Shown here: piece by piece, positions 1-10,057 of the stretch
Layout of the letters: every line of letters starts with the position of its first letter
Numbering within the stretch: the stretch's first letter is position 1
Source of the DNA: Bemisia tabaci
Lineage: Eukaryota; Arthropoda; Insecta; Hemiptera; Aleyrodidae
Assembly: GCF_918797505.1 (NCBI RefSeq)
Contig: NC_092801.1
Span: 10,416,001-10,480,000, forward strand
DNA length: 64,000 nt
Direction of reading: 5' to 3'
Position numbers and translations under genes: made by a program
The notes under the pieces: generated by a model
Database searches by the model: none
What the model saw: the letters and a program-made list of their open reading frames with translations, nothing else
What the model was told of the DNA's origin: nothing

Positions 1-4
1 GCCA

Positions 5-243
5 CACTAGAAAAAAAAAAAAAAAAACACATTGGATCTAGAGTCAAGACTCTTAAAAGCATCGACAAGAAAAAATACTCTTGATACAATCAGATTTAAG
101 CTTAAATCAAGAACCCAGCCTCTTAATTTGAACGGGCTTGGTTCTTGATTTAAGCTTAAATCTGATTGAATCAAGAGAATTTTTTCTTGTCAATGCTTTC
201 AAGAGTCTAGACTCTAGATCCAATGTGTTTTTTTTTTCCAGCG
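5..243. repeat. CACTGG fold-back MITE (family A), copy 1
   Basis: About 239 bp that folds on itself almost end to end. The ends are CACTAG plus an A-run and a T-run plus CCAGCG. Just inside them is ACATTGGATCTAGAGTC and its inverse, and the core is rich in TTGATTCAATC and TTAAGCTTAA. It is flanked on both sides by CA, a 2-bp target duplication. This is the commonest repeat in the window. It has no coding capacity; the frames across it are palindrome translations. The CACTG ends with a short TSD suggest the CACTA/Mirage/Chapaev group (inference). Confidence 0.85.
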
Positions 244-543
244 CAGTAAATTTAGTTTTTATTGACGAGAACATGGCAACGGCTGAAAACTCACACGGCG
301 TTCTTACTTGGCACGGCTGTTTTAGGATGAAACGCCATAAGTATCAACCTTCGAATCCTGCCGAATGTTCCCTGACAAAGAGTTCATTTTCGAAGAAAGT
401 TACGCGTATTTTGCCCAGCAGTTTATACATGCACAGGAAAGAATTCCGAAGGAAATTTTCTGGAAGGTTCAGACTGAGTGTCTACTGGCATTTTCCTTTG
501 GAATTTTCTGATATTTTCCGAATTTTTTGCGAAAAATACATCG

Positions 544-774
544 CACTGGGGGGAAAAAAAACACATTGGATCTAGAGTTCAGACTCTTAAAAACATCGAC
601 ATGAAAAAATACTCTTGATTCAATCGGATTTTTGCTTGAATCAAGAACCAAGCCTCTTAATTTGAGCGGATTTCCATTTGATTTAAGCAAAAATCCGATT
701 GAATCAAGAGTATTTTTTCTTGTCGATGTTTTTAAGAGTCTGCACTCTAGATCCAATGTGTTTTTTTTCCAGTG
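544..774. repeat. CACTGG fold-back MITE (family A), copy 2
   Basis: This is a full-length copy with ends CACTGGGG and CCAGTG and the same palindromic body. The flanking dinucleotides are CG and CC, so the 2-bp duplication is imperfect. The DNA from 775 to about 1125 after it shows no recognisable feature. Confidence 0.85.
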
Positions 775-1127
775 CCACATTCGTTCAATTTCACAAACCG
801 GCATATCTGATGAATTGAATCGAATGTTTCACTTGTGTATGTGCTAAACTTTATTCGTTATTAGAAGCGGAAAAATCTAGAATCCCACAACTCTCAGCAG
901 ATTCTTGACATTTTTCCCGGTGCGTTCAGATTGTACTAAAACCGCCACCCCTCTAACCTTGTCTCTTAAGCTATTAAGGTGACGGTCAGACCGTCGACGT
1001 GATAATTGTTAAATGACAGATGGCGTGTCCGTATCGGAGAAATGCGTGCTTATGTTTAATCTCATCCAAATTTAAAATTAAAAAAGAGACATTAGAGCAA
1101 GTTATTTTCTCTCCGTCTTCAGTGGCG

Positions 1128-1290
1128 CATGCCGTGGCGTCCTTTGCAATATATCGATCGTTATGCCATTTAAACCTACGGGAAAGGATCGATAAACAGT
1201 GTTCGCAATTAACACTTGAATAATCGATTCTTTGCCGTAGGTTTAAATGGAGAAGTATCGATAAACGAACATTCACGCGGTCGAGAAAAG
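1128..1290. repeat. ATCGAT-rich fold-back repeat (family G)
   Basis: This palindrome carries GCCATTTAAACCTACGG and its inverse around TATCGAT boxes. Other copies or parts lie at about 2105-2450 (two), 4470-4617, 5490-5656, 16262-16427, 17983-18134, 25803-25966 and 54312-54467. The best-preserved copies begin with GTGGCGTGGCGTGAATTGCG and end with its inverse. It is non-coding. Confidence 0.75.
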
Positions 1291-1390
1291 GAAAATGGGA
1301 AGAGGGCGTGGATGGGAATGACGTCAATTTGACCACTATCACGTCCGTCCTCTTCTCTGTGATAGCATTTTTCTCGACCGAAAAGAATAC

Positions 1391-2088
1391 TGCCGTGCTA
1401 AGAAAAAACGCCGTATGAACCTTCAGCCGTTGCCGAATCTTCTACGATAAAATATTAATTTTTGAGGACAGTTATGTATATTTTTCTTTGAAACTCTCAG
1501 ATAATGGAGATGTTGCATGGTGAGGAATTTGCGATTTGACTTTTATTCTAATGTAAAAGTTCGCGAGAAACACGATAGTGCCACTGGTTTTCTCTGAAAT
1601 CAACTCCCAAGCTCAAAAAAAGCTCTCAAGTAGAGGCCAAAATGGAGGGGATATCCCACGCTATCCTGAGAGTCCAGCTCTACATCAAGACAAACTCTCC
1701 ATGCAAAGATAGGGAGCAAATGCATTGACAGGGCTGCCACTTTATTTGGGGACTCCAAAACTGAAAACACGGCAACCCTGCTGATGTATTTGTTCCCTAT
1801 CTTTGCATGGAGAGTTTGTCTTGATGTAGAGGTTGACTCTCAGGATAGTGTGGGATATCCCCTCCATTTTGGCCACAACTTGAGAGCTTTTTTTGAGCTT
1901 GGGAGTTGATTTCAGAGTAAACCAGTGGCACCATCGTGTTTCTCTCGAACTTTTACATAAGAATCAGCAGTCAAATCGAAAATTCCTCACACATGCAACA
2001 TCTCCATTTTCCTGGTAAATTCGTTCTTTATCGAAAGAAACCTGGAAACGTCTGAAGGCCCATACGGTGTTCTTCCTTTGCGCGGCAG
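1391..2088. repeat. ACGGCG-ended fold-back element (family F) split by a family B insertion
   Basis: The left end reads CTGCCGTGCTAAG followed by ACGCCGTATGA. The right end is the inverse, ACGGTGTTCTTCC to GCGCGGCAG. The element is interrupted at 1506 by a complete family B palindrome. Without the insert it would be about 200 bp, like the uninterrupted copies at 22243-22500 and 44622-44869. Confidence 0.75.
1506..2005. repeat. GGAGATGTTGC fold-back MITE (family B), copy nested in family F
   Basis: This roughly 500-bp near-perfect palindrome starts GGAGATGTTGCATG and ends CATGCAACATCTCC. Each arm carries a CACGATGGTGCCACTGG-like segment and ATGGAGGGGATATCCCACGC. The middle contains two facing copies of GGGAGCAAATACATT-like sequence. 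It is flanked by AT on both sides. Complete or near-complete copies also lie at 21397-21896, 43846-44346 and 52852-53350. Confidence 0.85.
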
Positions 2089-2104
2089 GATAAGTAGAGC
2101 GCCT

Positions 2105-2450
2105 CGGGCATCGCCTCTTCCTAGCTTGTGATAAATCGATTGAGCTGCCATTTAAACCTACGGAAAAGGATCGATTAGCCGGGTATACCTCGCCAACCGA
2201 TTTTTTATCATAGCTTCAAATGGGAAAATATCTATATTTGATGATTCATGCCTCGCCATCGCAGCCGTGATTTGCAATGAATCGATTGTTCTGCCGTTTA
2301 AAACTACGGAAAAGAATCGATTATCAAGTTATACCTCGCCAACCGATTTTTTATCATAGCTTCAAATTGGGCGATATCGATAATTGCTGATTCATGCCTC
2401 GCCAATGCATGTCGTGATTTGTAATGAATCGATGGATCTGCGATTTAAAA
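2105..2450. repeat. Two tandem, diverged family G palindromes
   Basis: Two similar units in a row share AATCGATTG, CCATTTAAACCTACGG-like and ACCTCGCCAACCGATTTTTTATC segments. They are about 175 bp apart and look like a local duplication. Confidence 0.6.
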
Positions 2451-2569
2451 GGATTGAAAAAGATGGATTATCTGCAGGTTCGCGACGAACACAGATCGAT
2501 TCTTTACCTTCTGGCGAAGTTTCCAAATTCGTAAATTCCTTCTTTACCAGGATAATTTCAAATTATACT

Positions 2570-2790
2570 ACTGGAAATGCACGGTTGCCACAGAATTTGG
2601 GAAATGAAACGAGGCTGTCTGAAAATTTCACTGAATTTTCTTTGTGCTGCCGATTGAATTCAGTGAAATTTTTGAACAGATTCAACCAACAATTTCTCTG
2701 TAAAAAAACAAAATGGCGGCGGAAATTTTGAAACGTCGCATGACGTCTGTGATACTTTGGCTGGAAGGTGACGATGTATTTAAGAAAAAT
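2570..2790. repeat. Partial copy of a fold-back repeat (family W)
   Basis: The segment with CTCTGTAAAAAAACAAAATGG, AAACGTCGCATG and GGAAGGTGACGATGT matches the right arm of the complete palindrome at 52085-52350. The left arm is eroded. Confidence 0.5.
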
Positions 2791-2990
2791 AGATAATTTC
2801 GTCGTAACTCGTCTATTAAAAGTTCAATTTCAAAACCAAACATATATAAAAACACATAACATAAACATATTCGTGCTCAGTCCACTCAGTTGCTTTAACT
2901 TGAACACGAAATTCATCAAATTTCAGACACCTGCAAATTCTCCATCAAATTTCGCGCCTTCGTTTGGGATACGACCACAGCACGACTTTT

Positions 2991-3784
2991 GAGAAATCCG
3001 AGCAGCATTACAGAACATAATCGTCAGTTATCCGAAGGATAGCTCAATCGATTGCACAAACGCGAGAAAAATAATTCTTGTGAAAATACAAGCCGAAGCG
3101 TAAATAAAAACTGCGATAGCAGGGGCATTCTTAGGCCTGTGTCACTGATACCAGCAACTAAGGAACTTCCTGCAGATCTATTCAGTCATATCACATTTAT
3201 CTGACTCAACGAATTCCTTACAAGATGACGTCATGGCGCAACTGGAGGGAGCTCCATGGGAAAACTCTGGAGAAAACTAGAAAAATTACTGATCTAATGA
3301 TGAGAATTTAGCGCAAGTTCTAGAATTTTGGCAATGAAGCTATTTCATTGTAGTTGACGGAAAAATGAAAGTTAAGAACCACGGATCGCTGGGCGGGATT
3401 ACATTTATTAAAATACTGAGATGCTTGCTGAAAATCTACTTCAAAACCATACCGGGTGGAGAGTGGGGCTACTAAGATCTGAAAAAAAATTCCACTCGTG
3501 CCGGTCTTATCTATTAAATTCCAGTTTTTTTTGTATAGATGCTTCTTCTTTTGTCAATTATTTTTTTATTTAAAAAATTTGAAAGGTTTTTCTGGATTGT
3601 GATAGTATCAGATTTACTAAGCTCCAGGGCATTTAGTAACCAGAGCCTCTGAGAGCCTAGCTAGGCTATAAGGACTGAGGAATGAGTTTTAATTTATTTA
3701 GAAGTTTGAGGTGTCAAGAAAATGGATGCGTCAATTTTGTGGGTAAAAGAAACCAGGATATTAAATTTTGGGATATCAAGGCAA
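2991..3784. other. No feature recognised
   Basis: This is A+T-rich unique-looking DNA with many stops in all frames. No splice-bounded open frame, tandem repeat or terminal inverted repeat is apparent. Confidence 0.6.
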
Positions 3785-4024
3785 CACTGAAAAAAAAACT
3801 CTGGCCGTGGGAGCCGCAATCACAGGCTATATAGACATACCGTCCGTTCCGAGCTCAAAGGCCGAAAATTCCGGCTGCTGGAGCCATAGCTTCGGCCTCT
3901 GAACCCGGAGCAATCACAGCTACACCTCCAGCAGCCGGAATTTTCGGCTTTTGAGCCCGGAACGGACGATATCTCTAAATAGCCCGTAATTGCGGCTCCC
4001 ACGGCCGGAGTTTTTTTTTCAGTG
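3785..4024. repeat. CACTGA-ended GC-rich fold-back MITE
   Basis: The ends are CACTGAAAAAAAAACTC and its inverse, followed inward by GGCCGTGGGAGCCGC. A second inner palindrome is built on CCGAAAATTCCGGCTGC. The dinucleotide AA flanks both sides, a 2-bp target duplication as in family A, but the body is unrelated to family A. A fragment of the same left end appears at 6812-6850. Confidence 0.8.
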
Positions 4025-4109
4025 AAGAATTATACAGGTGTTACGGGAATAGTAGAGCAAAAATATTTATGAAACATAAGTTATGGGAATGAAGTGAGCA
4101 CATTTCCAG

Positions 4110-4111
<2 letters not shown>

Positions 4112-4177
<66 letters not shown>
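4112..4177 (+). repeat. Poly(A) tract of about 66 bases
   Basis: This is an uninterrupted A homopolymer. There is no AATAAA signal close upstream, and I found no flanking direct repeat, so a retroposon tail cannot be shown. Confidence 0.9.
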
Positions 4178-4181
<4 letters not shown>

Positions 4182-4469
4182 CGTTGAGTTGAAATCCGCT
4201 TGCGAGGTTGCCAAATCGGCCTATTGACAAAAAGTGCATGTTCAATCCTCTTAAAAATAAAGTTCACGTTGCTCATCGATCAAGAAAGATAGATTCTTCA
4301 GAGTGACGTCACAAGGATCAATAATTGACCAGGATGCACTTATCGACAGGCAAAGATTATTATCCCGGTTAACAACGATTCTATCTCACGCGACCATGAT
4401 GTAACCATGTTCATCCTTAGGTTGAGATTCTTATTCTGAGACGTTTCGCGGATTGTTAGCTCGGTTCAT

Positions 4470-5755
4470 TGGCGTGGCGTGAATTGCGATGTATCGATTG
4501 TGATGCCATTTAAACCTACGGTAAAGAATCGATTATTAAGGTGTTCGTTGCGAACATCCCGTTTATCGATCAATTTCCATGGTTTTAAATGGTATAACAT
4601 CGATACATCGCCACGCCACCGCTCGGATTAATGCTTAAAAAAAGTGCAGGAGGAACGTTTCCGTGGTAAAGTTGGACATAAAAGGCGAGCGTTTGCGGCT
4701 CATTGCGCGCATTGAATTGTGATGTATCGATGGATCACTAGACAAGGTACGAATTTAAGCATTCCGGTACATGTTTCTTAACCAAAATTTCACGTAGAAC
4801 ACGATTCGCGCAACGAAAATTACTGAAACCAACTCCTAACGAAGATATTAACCTTTTCATTTCACATTGGTTACGAGGAATTTGAACTGCCCGCTCCCAA
4901 GAAACTCAAAGCTCTACGCGAGTCAAATCGCGCACGACAACGGTCTCAGCAAGTTTCTTAATCGAGCAATATTCATTTCCCACCATGTGTTGATCGAACT
5001 ATAGGCAATTTGCTATAGCTGAGCCAAAGCGTCAAGATTGAGGTTGCCAGATTTTTACATCGCGCAGAGACTGTCATGATAACGTTTAGCGCGCGATGTG
5101 AATCACGTAGAGCATTGAGTTTTCATGAGCGGGTGGTTTGAATTCACGCATCAAGAATCATTAAATATCGTTGTGAGGAGTTGATTTCGATAATTTTCGT
5201 TGTGCGCATCGTGCTCTACGTGAAATTTTGGTTACGGATCATATATCAGAGTGCTGAAATTCGTACCTTGTCTAGTGGTCCATTGTTACGCCATTTAAAC
5301 CTATGGTAAAGGATCGATTGTTAAGGTGTTCGTTGCGAACGCCCTATTTATCGATCAATTCCATAGTTTTAAATGGTATAGCAATCGATACATCGCAATT
5401 CATGCCGCGCCACCGCTCGGATTAATGCTTAAAAAAAGTGCTGGAGGAACGTTTCCGTGGTAAACTTGGACATAAAAGGCGAGCGTTTACGACTCATTGC
5501 GCGCATTGAATTGAGATGTATCGATTGTTATGCCATTTAAACCTATGCTAAAGGATCGATCGTTAAGGTGTTTGTAGCGAACACCCTGTTCATCGATCGA
5601 TTTCTATAGTTTTAAATGGTATAACAATCGATACATCGCAATTCATGCCGCGCCACCGCTCGGATTAATGCTTAAAAAAAGTGCAGGAGGAACGTTTCCG
5701 CGGTAAACTTGGACATAAAAGGCGAGCGTTTGCGGCTCATTGCGCGAGAAGGAGC
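4470..5755. repeat. Tandem array, about 242-bp unit x3, each with a family G palindrome
   Basis: The spacer starting GCTCGGATTAATGCTT and ending near CATTGCGCGCATTGAATTG recurs at about 4621, 5415 and 5657, alternating with ATCGAT palindromes. Subtracting the element at 4732-5281 gives a constant spacing near 242 bp. The array therefore pre-dates that insertion. Confidence 0.75.
4732..5281. repeat. GGATCACTAGACAAGG element (family L), copy 1
   Basis: This 550-bp element begins GGATCACTAGACAAGGTACG and ends with the approximate inverse, CGTACCTTGTCTAGTGGTCC. The two halves mirror each other imperfectly. It sits inside an ATCGATTGTTATGCC motif, so the host sequence is readable: AT is present on both sides, a 2-bp duplication. 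Other copies lie at 13297-13847 and 55746-56299. Confidence 0.8.
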
Positions 5756-5954
5756 TAGAAATAAATAGGAATGTTGTGAGAGCGAGTAGAAATATTGGCG
5801 CGAATCAGTAACGGCTCCGATGAACTGAGTCGCGGTTTCTAAATACCCTCCCTGGGACTGTGGTATTTTATTGCCGATACCATTTGAGGATCTTAACAGG
5901 TTTTTGCTCGAGCGAGAGCACAAGGGAAAATATTGTGGTCAGTTTCACCGTACA

Positions 5955-6255
5955 TATCGTTGTTAAAGTTGAGATACATATCGACGGTGTAAGTCGGTAA
6001 TCACATAACTCGGTTTGCGACGTCGCAGACTTCCTGACATACTTTATTTTTTAAAGGGAAAACTACTCAACGGAAATTCTTTAAAACTGTCATGATTTTT
6101 CTTATCAATGCAAAGAAAATTCTGCAAAAACTTCAAGAAATAATGTCAAGTTGTTCTCCTTCAGAAGAATGACGTAGAGGCGGAGATTTTCAGACACCGC
6201 AAACGAGTTATGTGATTGCCGACTTTCACCGTCGATATGCCTCGATTGTAACGTT
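5955..6255. repeat. Fold-back repeat
   Basis: The inverted arms contain ATATCGACGGTG, AGTCGG.AATCACATAACTCG and TTTGCG.TGTC-like sequence, separated by an A+T-rich middle. I see no other copy in the window. Confidence 0.6.
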
Positions 6256-6865
6256 TAAAAATATCCGATTATGTTTCATTTTTCTGAAAGAAAAGTAACA
6301 AAAATATCTGACCATGGGCGTATGAAGAGGGGTCCAGAGGGATTTGCCCCCCTAGAATTGAAAATAGTATCAGCAGCCCCCCTCTCCAGAATGTCTGGAC
6401 GATGGGAAAAAACCTTCGTCGAGGATATTCATCTCTTTTAATGTAGAGTTGTAAATGAAAACACCGCGTTCAGTCTTAATGGCTCAGTTATATGGAGCTC
6501 TTAAGATCCAAAAAAAAAAGGCGGACCATTCCCAAATGCAGATGATGACGTTTCATTTGCCTATATTACCAAAAAAATTACTGAAATCATGAAGGTAGGA
6601 GTATTTATTCAGTTTGGAATCCAATTCAGTGTATTTCATTTGAAAACGTCTTTTTAACTGACACTTCTACTATAGCAAGATTGGTTACAGGTGATGAACG
6701 TCAAAGGTTGGCAACAGCCCTTTCTCACCCGAGCTCACCTGGAGTCGATGGCCGCCATTTTTCTGGATCCTGAGAGCTCGATGAAACCCAGTGTCTATAC
6801 TCTTCCCATACACTGAAAAAAAAAACTTCGGCCGTGGAAGCCGTATTTTTGGACTATGTGGACCG

Positions 6866-7112
6866 CGTTAAACAGTAAACAACCAAGCCATATCAGCTAC
6901 TGCCAAATTTAATTGGGAAATTTGAATTTTTACAGAAAAACGGTTGTGCGGATTTTTGTGCCAGTTTCAATACATTTTCTCCACAGTGCAAAGGAAATCC
7001 CTTACAATTTTGAAAGGAATCCGCACGAACGTTCTCTCCTGAAGAAAAAAATTGCTCAGTTAAATTTTGCAATAGCTGATGTGGCTTGGCTCCCTCTGTG
7101 TTAAACGCGGTT
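6866..7112. repeat. CCGCGTTTAGC fold-back repeat (family O)
   Basis: Ends GGACCGCGTTAAACAG and its inverse are followed by AACCAAGCCA.ATCAGCTA and TGCCAAATTTAA. Other copies or parts lie at 11680-11905, 27060-27345 and 46170-46333 (truncated). Segments near 6300-6420 and 7205-7290 share a GGGGAGTCCAG..TAGAATTGAAAAT block, probably another dispersed repeat. Confidence 0.65.
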
Positions 7113-7445
7113 AAACTGTGTTTCATTTTCTTCCGTTGTCGGATGCTACGAGGCTCCTTTCTCAGAGAAGAGGCATCCTCGACTTCAACGGCTTCACTCC
7201 CTTGCCATAGACGTACGAAAGGGGAGTCCAGGGGGCCCGGCTCCCCATAGAATTGAAAATTATCATCTGCCCCCTCAAGAAAAAATTTATAGATGTTTTG
7301 AATGCAACAATTCGAAAGTTTTTGGTGCTGAAAGTAAACAAAAAGGCGTAATTATTCTGCAGAAATTGATGGAAAATCTCCATCGTAAGAGTTTCATAAT
7401 GCTTCCAAGTAGATTTAAAATTTCAAAAATTTCCCGGGAGGGGCC

Positions 7446-7479
7446 CCCCGGACCCCCCCCCCCCCCCCCTGTGCTAGGG
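7446..7479. repeat. C-rich homopolymer patch
   Basis: This is a near-continuous run of C just downstream of the Lst2 exon. Other C or G runs lie at about 9787, 11320, 49417, 48456 and 58640. Confidence 0.85.
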
Positions 7480-7591
7480 GCCCGGGCCAGAAAATAGGTA
7501 CCAGGGCCCGAGATGGGATGTGGCGGGCCTGAAGATACTTGAGGCTTCCTTTCGAAATGAAGAGGACGAGAAGGGTTCTCCGGGGCCTTAC

Positions 7592-7738
7592 CTTATCCTG
7601 GCACTGACGGAGGTGGTTGACGAGGACGGTGCAGCGGTCGGGATCCTCGCGCCCGTCGAAGCTGTCCAAGGCGGCCGCCACGAAGTTGAGCGCCTCGTCC
7701 GCGTAGAAGAACTGCGCCAGCAAGGAAGTGTCGTCCTT
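7592..7738 (-). CDS. Lst2: Internal exon of Lst2 (lateral signaling target protein 2 / ZFYVE28-like)
   Basis: This 147-bp minus-strand exon is bounded by a TTTGTTGCAG acceptor and an AAG|GTAAGG donor and is in phase 0 at both ends. It encodes 49 residues starting [19 protein letters not shown], then [16 protein letters not shown] and ending NHLRQCQDK. From family knowledge this is the conserved N-terminal region of Lst2, which lies just after the start-codon segment. Full Lst2 proteins end in a FYVE zinc finger that binds PI3P on endosomes, and they down-regulate EGF-receptor signalling. The exon is strongly G+C-rich against its A+T-rich surroundings. I did not find the start exon (expected upstream, higher coordinates) or the following exon (lower coordinates), so the introns must be long or extend beyond the window. 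The frame is intact. Confidence 0.87.
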
Positions 7739-7950
7739 CTGCAACAAAAAACCAACGCCCAACCCTCGTTAGACCTTGTCCGCAGACCACGAGAAAGAAG
7801 GAAAAGAGAGAGAGGGAGAGAAATAAAAACACGCCCGATCACCGGAAACTCGCGGGAAATCGACCAAGTTGAGGAAATCATCCTCCGGTCTAACGGTGTG
7901 CGGCTCAGAAAAAAAGCTGATTTCCATCGAAATGAACCCAACCTGATGTT

Positions 7951-8209
7951 TTTTTTCTCTTTTTTTCTGCTGGTTTAATGGCGTCGTGTCTATTGCACCT
8001 CCAGCCAACTTTAGACAATGTTTAGTGTCCGTAGACATCAGGCTCCATGCTCCAGGCTTTTCTAATTTTCAGGGATTAGGGCCGAGGAGAATCTGTCTCA
8101 GCAGATCTACTCGTCAATTCCGTGAAAATTAGACGCCACCACCGGGATTCGAACCCGGGACCTATTGACCTAGAGTCAGACGCGCTGACCACTAGGCCAA
8201 CCTGGCCGG
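7951..8209 (-). mobile_element. tRNA-derived SINE with target-site duplication
   Basis: On the minus strand a tRNA-like head (8206 down to 8135) is followed by a body of about 165 bp and an A-rich tail (GCAGAAAAAAAGAGAAAAAA). The element is flanked by a 12-bp direct repeat, CAACCTGATGTT, at 7939-7950 and 8210-8221. This is the signature of LINE-mediated insertion. It lies about 200 bp upstream of the Lst2 exon acceptor, so in the intron, and in the same orientation as the gene. Confidence 0.85.
8135..8206 (-). ncRNA. tRNA-like head of the SINE with Pol III A and B boxes
   Basis: The 72 nt contain A box TGGCCTAGTGG (8189-8199) and B box GGTTCGAATCC (8145-8155), with an intact T-arm. The acceptor stem pairs only at its outer four positions and the anticodon stem at three of five. 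The nominal anticodon is CTA, which reads a stop codon. It is therefore a SINE promoter head, not a working tRNA gene. Confidence 0.8.
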
Positions 8210-8320
8210 CAACCTGATGTTAAGTGGATTGGAAGTTCGATGGATGAGAAAATACGTGGATGTCGCAGTCCATACACGGATTCAAAAAAAGTTTGGCGGT
8301 AACTCGACTCCTGATTAATA

Positions 8321-8635
8321 CAGGGTGATCCAGAGTTAAACGGCCAGACTGCAGGAGCGTGTTCTGTGGGTCAAAATAAGACTTTCATGTTGTATGTTTT
8401 TTCCGAAAGTGACCCCAGTTGGAGCTACGGCCCCTCCAAATTTTCGTAGAGTAAATAGTTTTTCTTGAATTTTGGCAACGGTTGTGAACCAAATTTCATG
8501 AAAATTGGTATTCCGCTGTACTTTTATGCCCCGAATTCATAATAATCTTTAAAAAAATCGAAATCTTCATTAAAAGCGGGAGTTAGGGGGTGTTTAGGTT
8601 CCTGCAGTCTGGCCATTTAACCCTGGATCGCCCTG
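8321..8635. mobile_element. TA-flanked MITE with CAGGGTGATCCAGA end
   Basis: This 315-bp element begins CAGGGTGATCCAGAGTTAAA and ends with TTTAACCCTGGATCGCCCTG. The inverted repeats continue inward through GGCCAGACTGCAGGA. TA lies on both sides. The TA duplication and CAGGGTG start resemble Tc1/mariner-type MITEs (inference). It has no coding capacity. Confidence 0.8.
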
Positions 8636-8959
8636 TATATGGTAAGAACTAGAGTACCTATTTATATAGAGTATGGCCATCAATTGGTCATTTCCTTCAC
8701 GAAAAAACCTAACTATAATTCAATGTTGCCAAATTTTCCCTTAAAATGGCATTTTCACAAGGAGAATTTGGGCTATTTCCATTTTTTTTTCATAAAAACA
8801 GGGTTATGTGAATTTTATTGCAAATGTCAATGAATTTTCTGCATTTTACGAAGTAAATTCTTCAAAATTTCCGAAGGAGTCCGCACAGACATTCTCCTGA
8901 AAAAATTAGAATTGCCTAGTTAATTTTGCCAATACCTGATGTGGCTTGGTTCCGTTATT

Positions 8960-9292
8960 CAGGATGTCAATCAAAACAGGCTGGCCAAAAATCAGTACTT
9001 TTACAGTACTTTTACAGTACTTTTTCAGTACGCTCCCAAGAAATTCAGTATCTCCTTGTCAAAAAATTTCAGTTCTTTTTCAGTACCTTCATTCGACGAA
9101 ATTCAAAAAATTTCAAATATTTGAATTTCTCGCTCAAATTGCGACAAAAATGACGAAAAAATGAAAAAAAAATCCGGACTTTCTTGTGGAATTTCCGCAC
9201 TTTTTTAGTACTTCCAGACCGTCCTTAAAAATTCAGTACTATTTCTGGACTTTCCGGAAATTTCGGACTTGCAGACATCCTGTATAATGTGT
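8960..9292. repeat. 'TTCAGTAC' element (family E) with AGGATGTC/GACATCCT ends
   Basis: The ends are CAGGATGTC and GACATCCTG. The body is made of degenerate short units such as TTTTTCAGTAC, CTTCCGGACC and TTCCGGAAATT. Related copies lie at 19851-20142 and 60456-60700. Partial or broken copies lie at 10525-11233, 23185-23300, 61375-61500 and 62385-62470. In the best copies the ends read CAGGGTGTC and GACACCCT. Confidence 0.75.
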
Positions 9293-9499
9293 ATATGCTA
9301 AAATTTTAGCTTTTCAGATTCAGATACGATTACCACAAACTTGAAACGGCAGCACGAATTTTTCGTTTCTATTCCGGTTTTCTTTTTCTCCTTTCTTTCT
9401 GTAATTTCGGTGTTTGATTTGTTAAAAATCCTGCAACCTTGAGCTATTAGTGAATAATTGGGTTATGGTAGAGGTACGATTTCAGGTTATGAATACAAA

Positions 9500-9830
9500 A
9501 TCGCAAAAAAAAATCGCCCCGAGTGCGACCTGGCAAGCCAACCGATTCGGAGAGCGCGCGCATCATGAGCCGCGATGCGAGGTTGCCAATCCCACCCAAA
9601 AAAACCCAATTTGGCACCTATAAAAATCCACATATCCGCGGCGGAGCGGCAACGCTGGGCGTCGCGACGCCCGGACCGCGTCGTCGTCGGTCGTCAGCGA
9701 GAGTAAAAGTGATCCGCGGACGGAGACACACGAACGAACGAAAGAGAAAGTGTAATTAGTCATGAGAATGACTGCGCGCGGACCACGGTCGCAAACCCCC
9801 CCCCCCCCTTGCCACCCCCACTCGGGGGGC
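9500..9830 (+). promoter_or_regulatory. GC-rich patch with a TATA-like box (possible promoter)
   Basis: CTATAAAAATCC at about 9617-9628 is followed by a CpG-rich stretch with CGTCGCGACG at 9660-9669 and a purine-rich leader. I cannot connect it to a coding exon. It could be a core promoter with 5' leader or simply a CpG-rich repeat. Confidence 0.3.
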
Positions 9831-10057
9831 CGTAAATTTAGACGCTCCCGGGTGACCCGAGCCTGCGCTTTTTTTTCCGGTGATTTTTTTTTCGCTCGCT
9901 CACGACCGACCGGAGACGTTTTGACGGGCAGGATTGCGAGAATGAGGGAACTTTCTGATATGACCCCCCCCCCCCTCCCAACATCCCGCCTACTCCATCA
10001 CCGCGTGATGACGTCAGCTGCGCGTGACACTGAATCGTGTTTAGGCGGTTCGGGATG

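Noticed and set aside
4112..4177. Retroposon tail at the 66-base poly(A)
   Set aside because: No AATAAA close upstream and no flanking direct repeat found, unlike the insertions at 33120 and 34886.
4067..4276. Frame with a poly-phenylalanine tract
   Set aside because: Translation of the poly(A)/poly(T) homopolymer.
8135..8206. Functional tRNA gene
   Set aside because: Acceptor and anticodon stems are broken, the nominal anticodon reads a stop codon, and it is the head of a SINE with TSD and A-rich tail.
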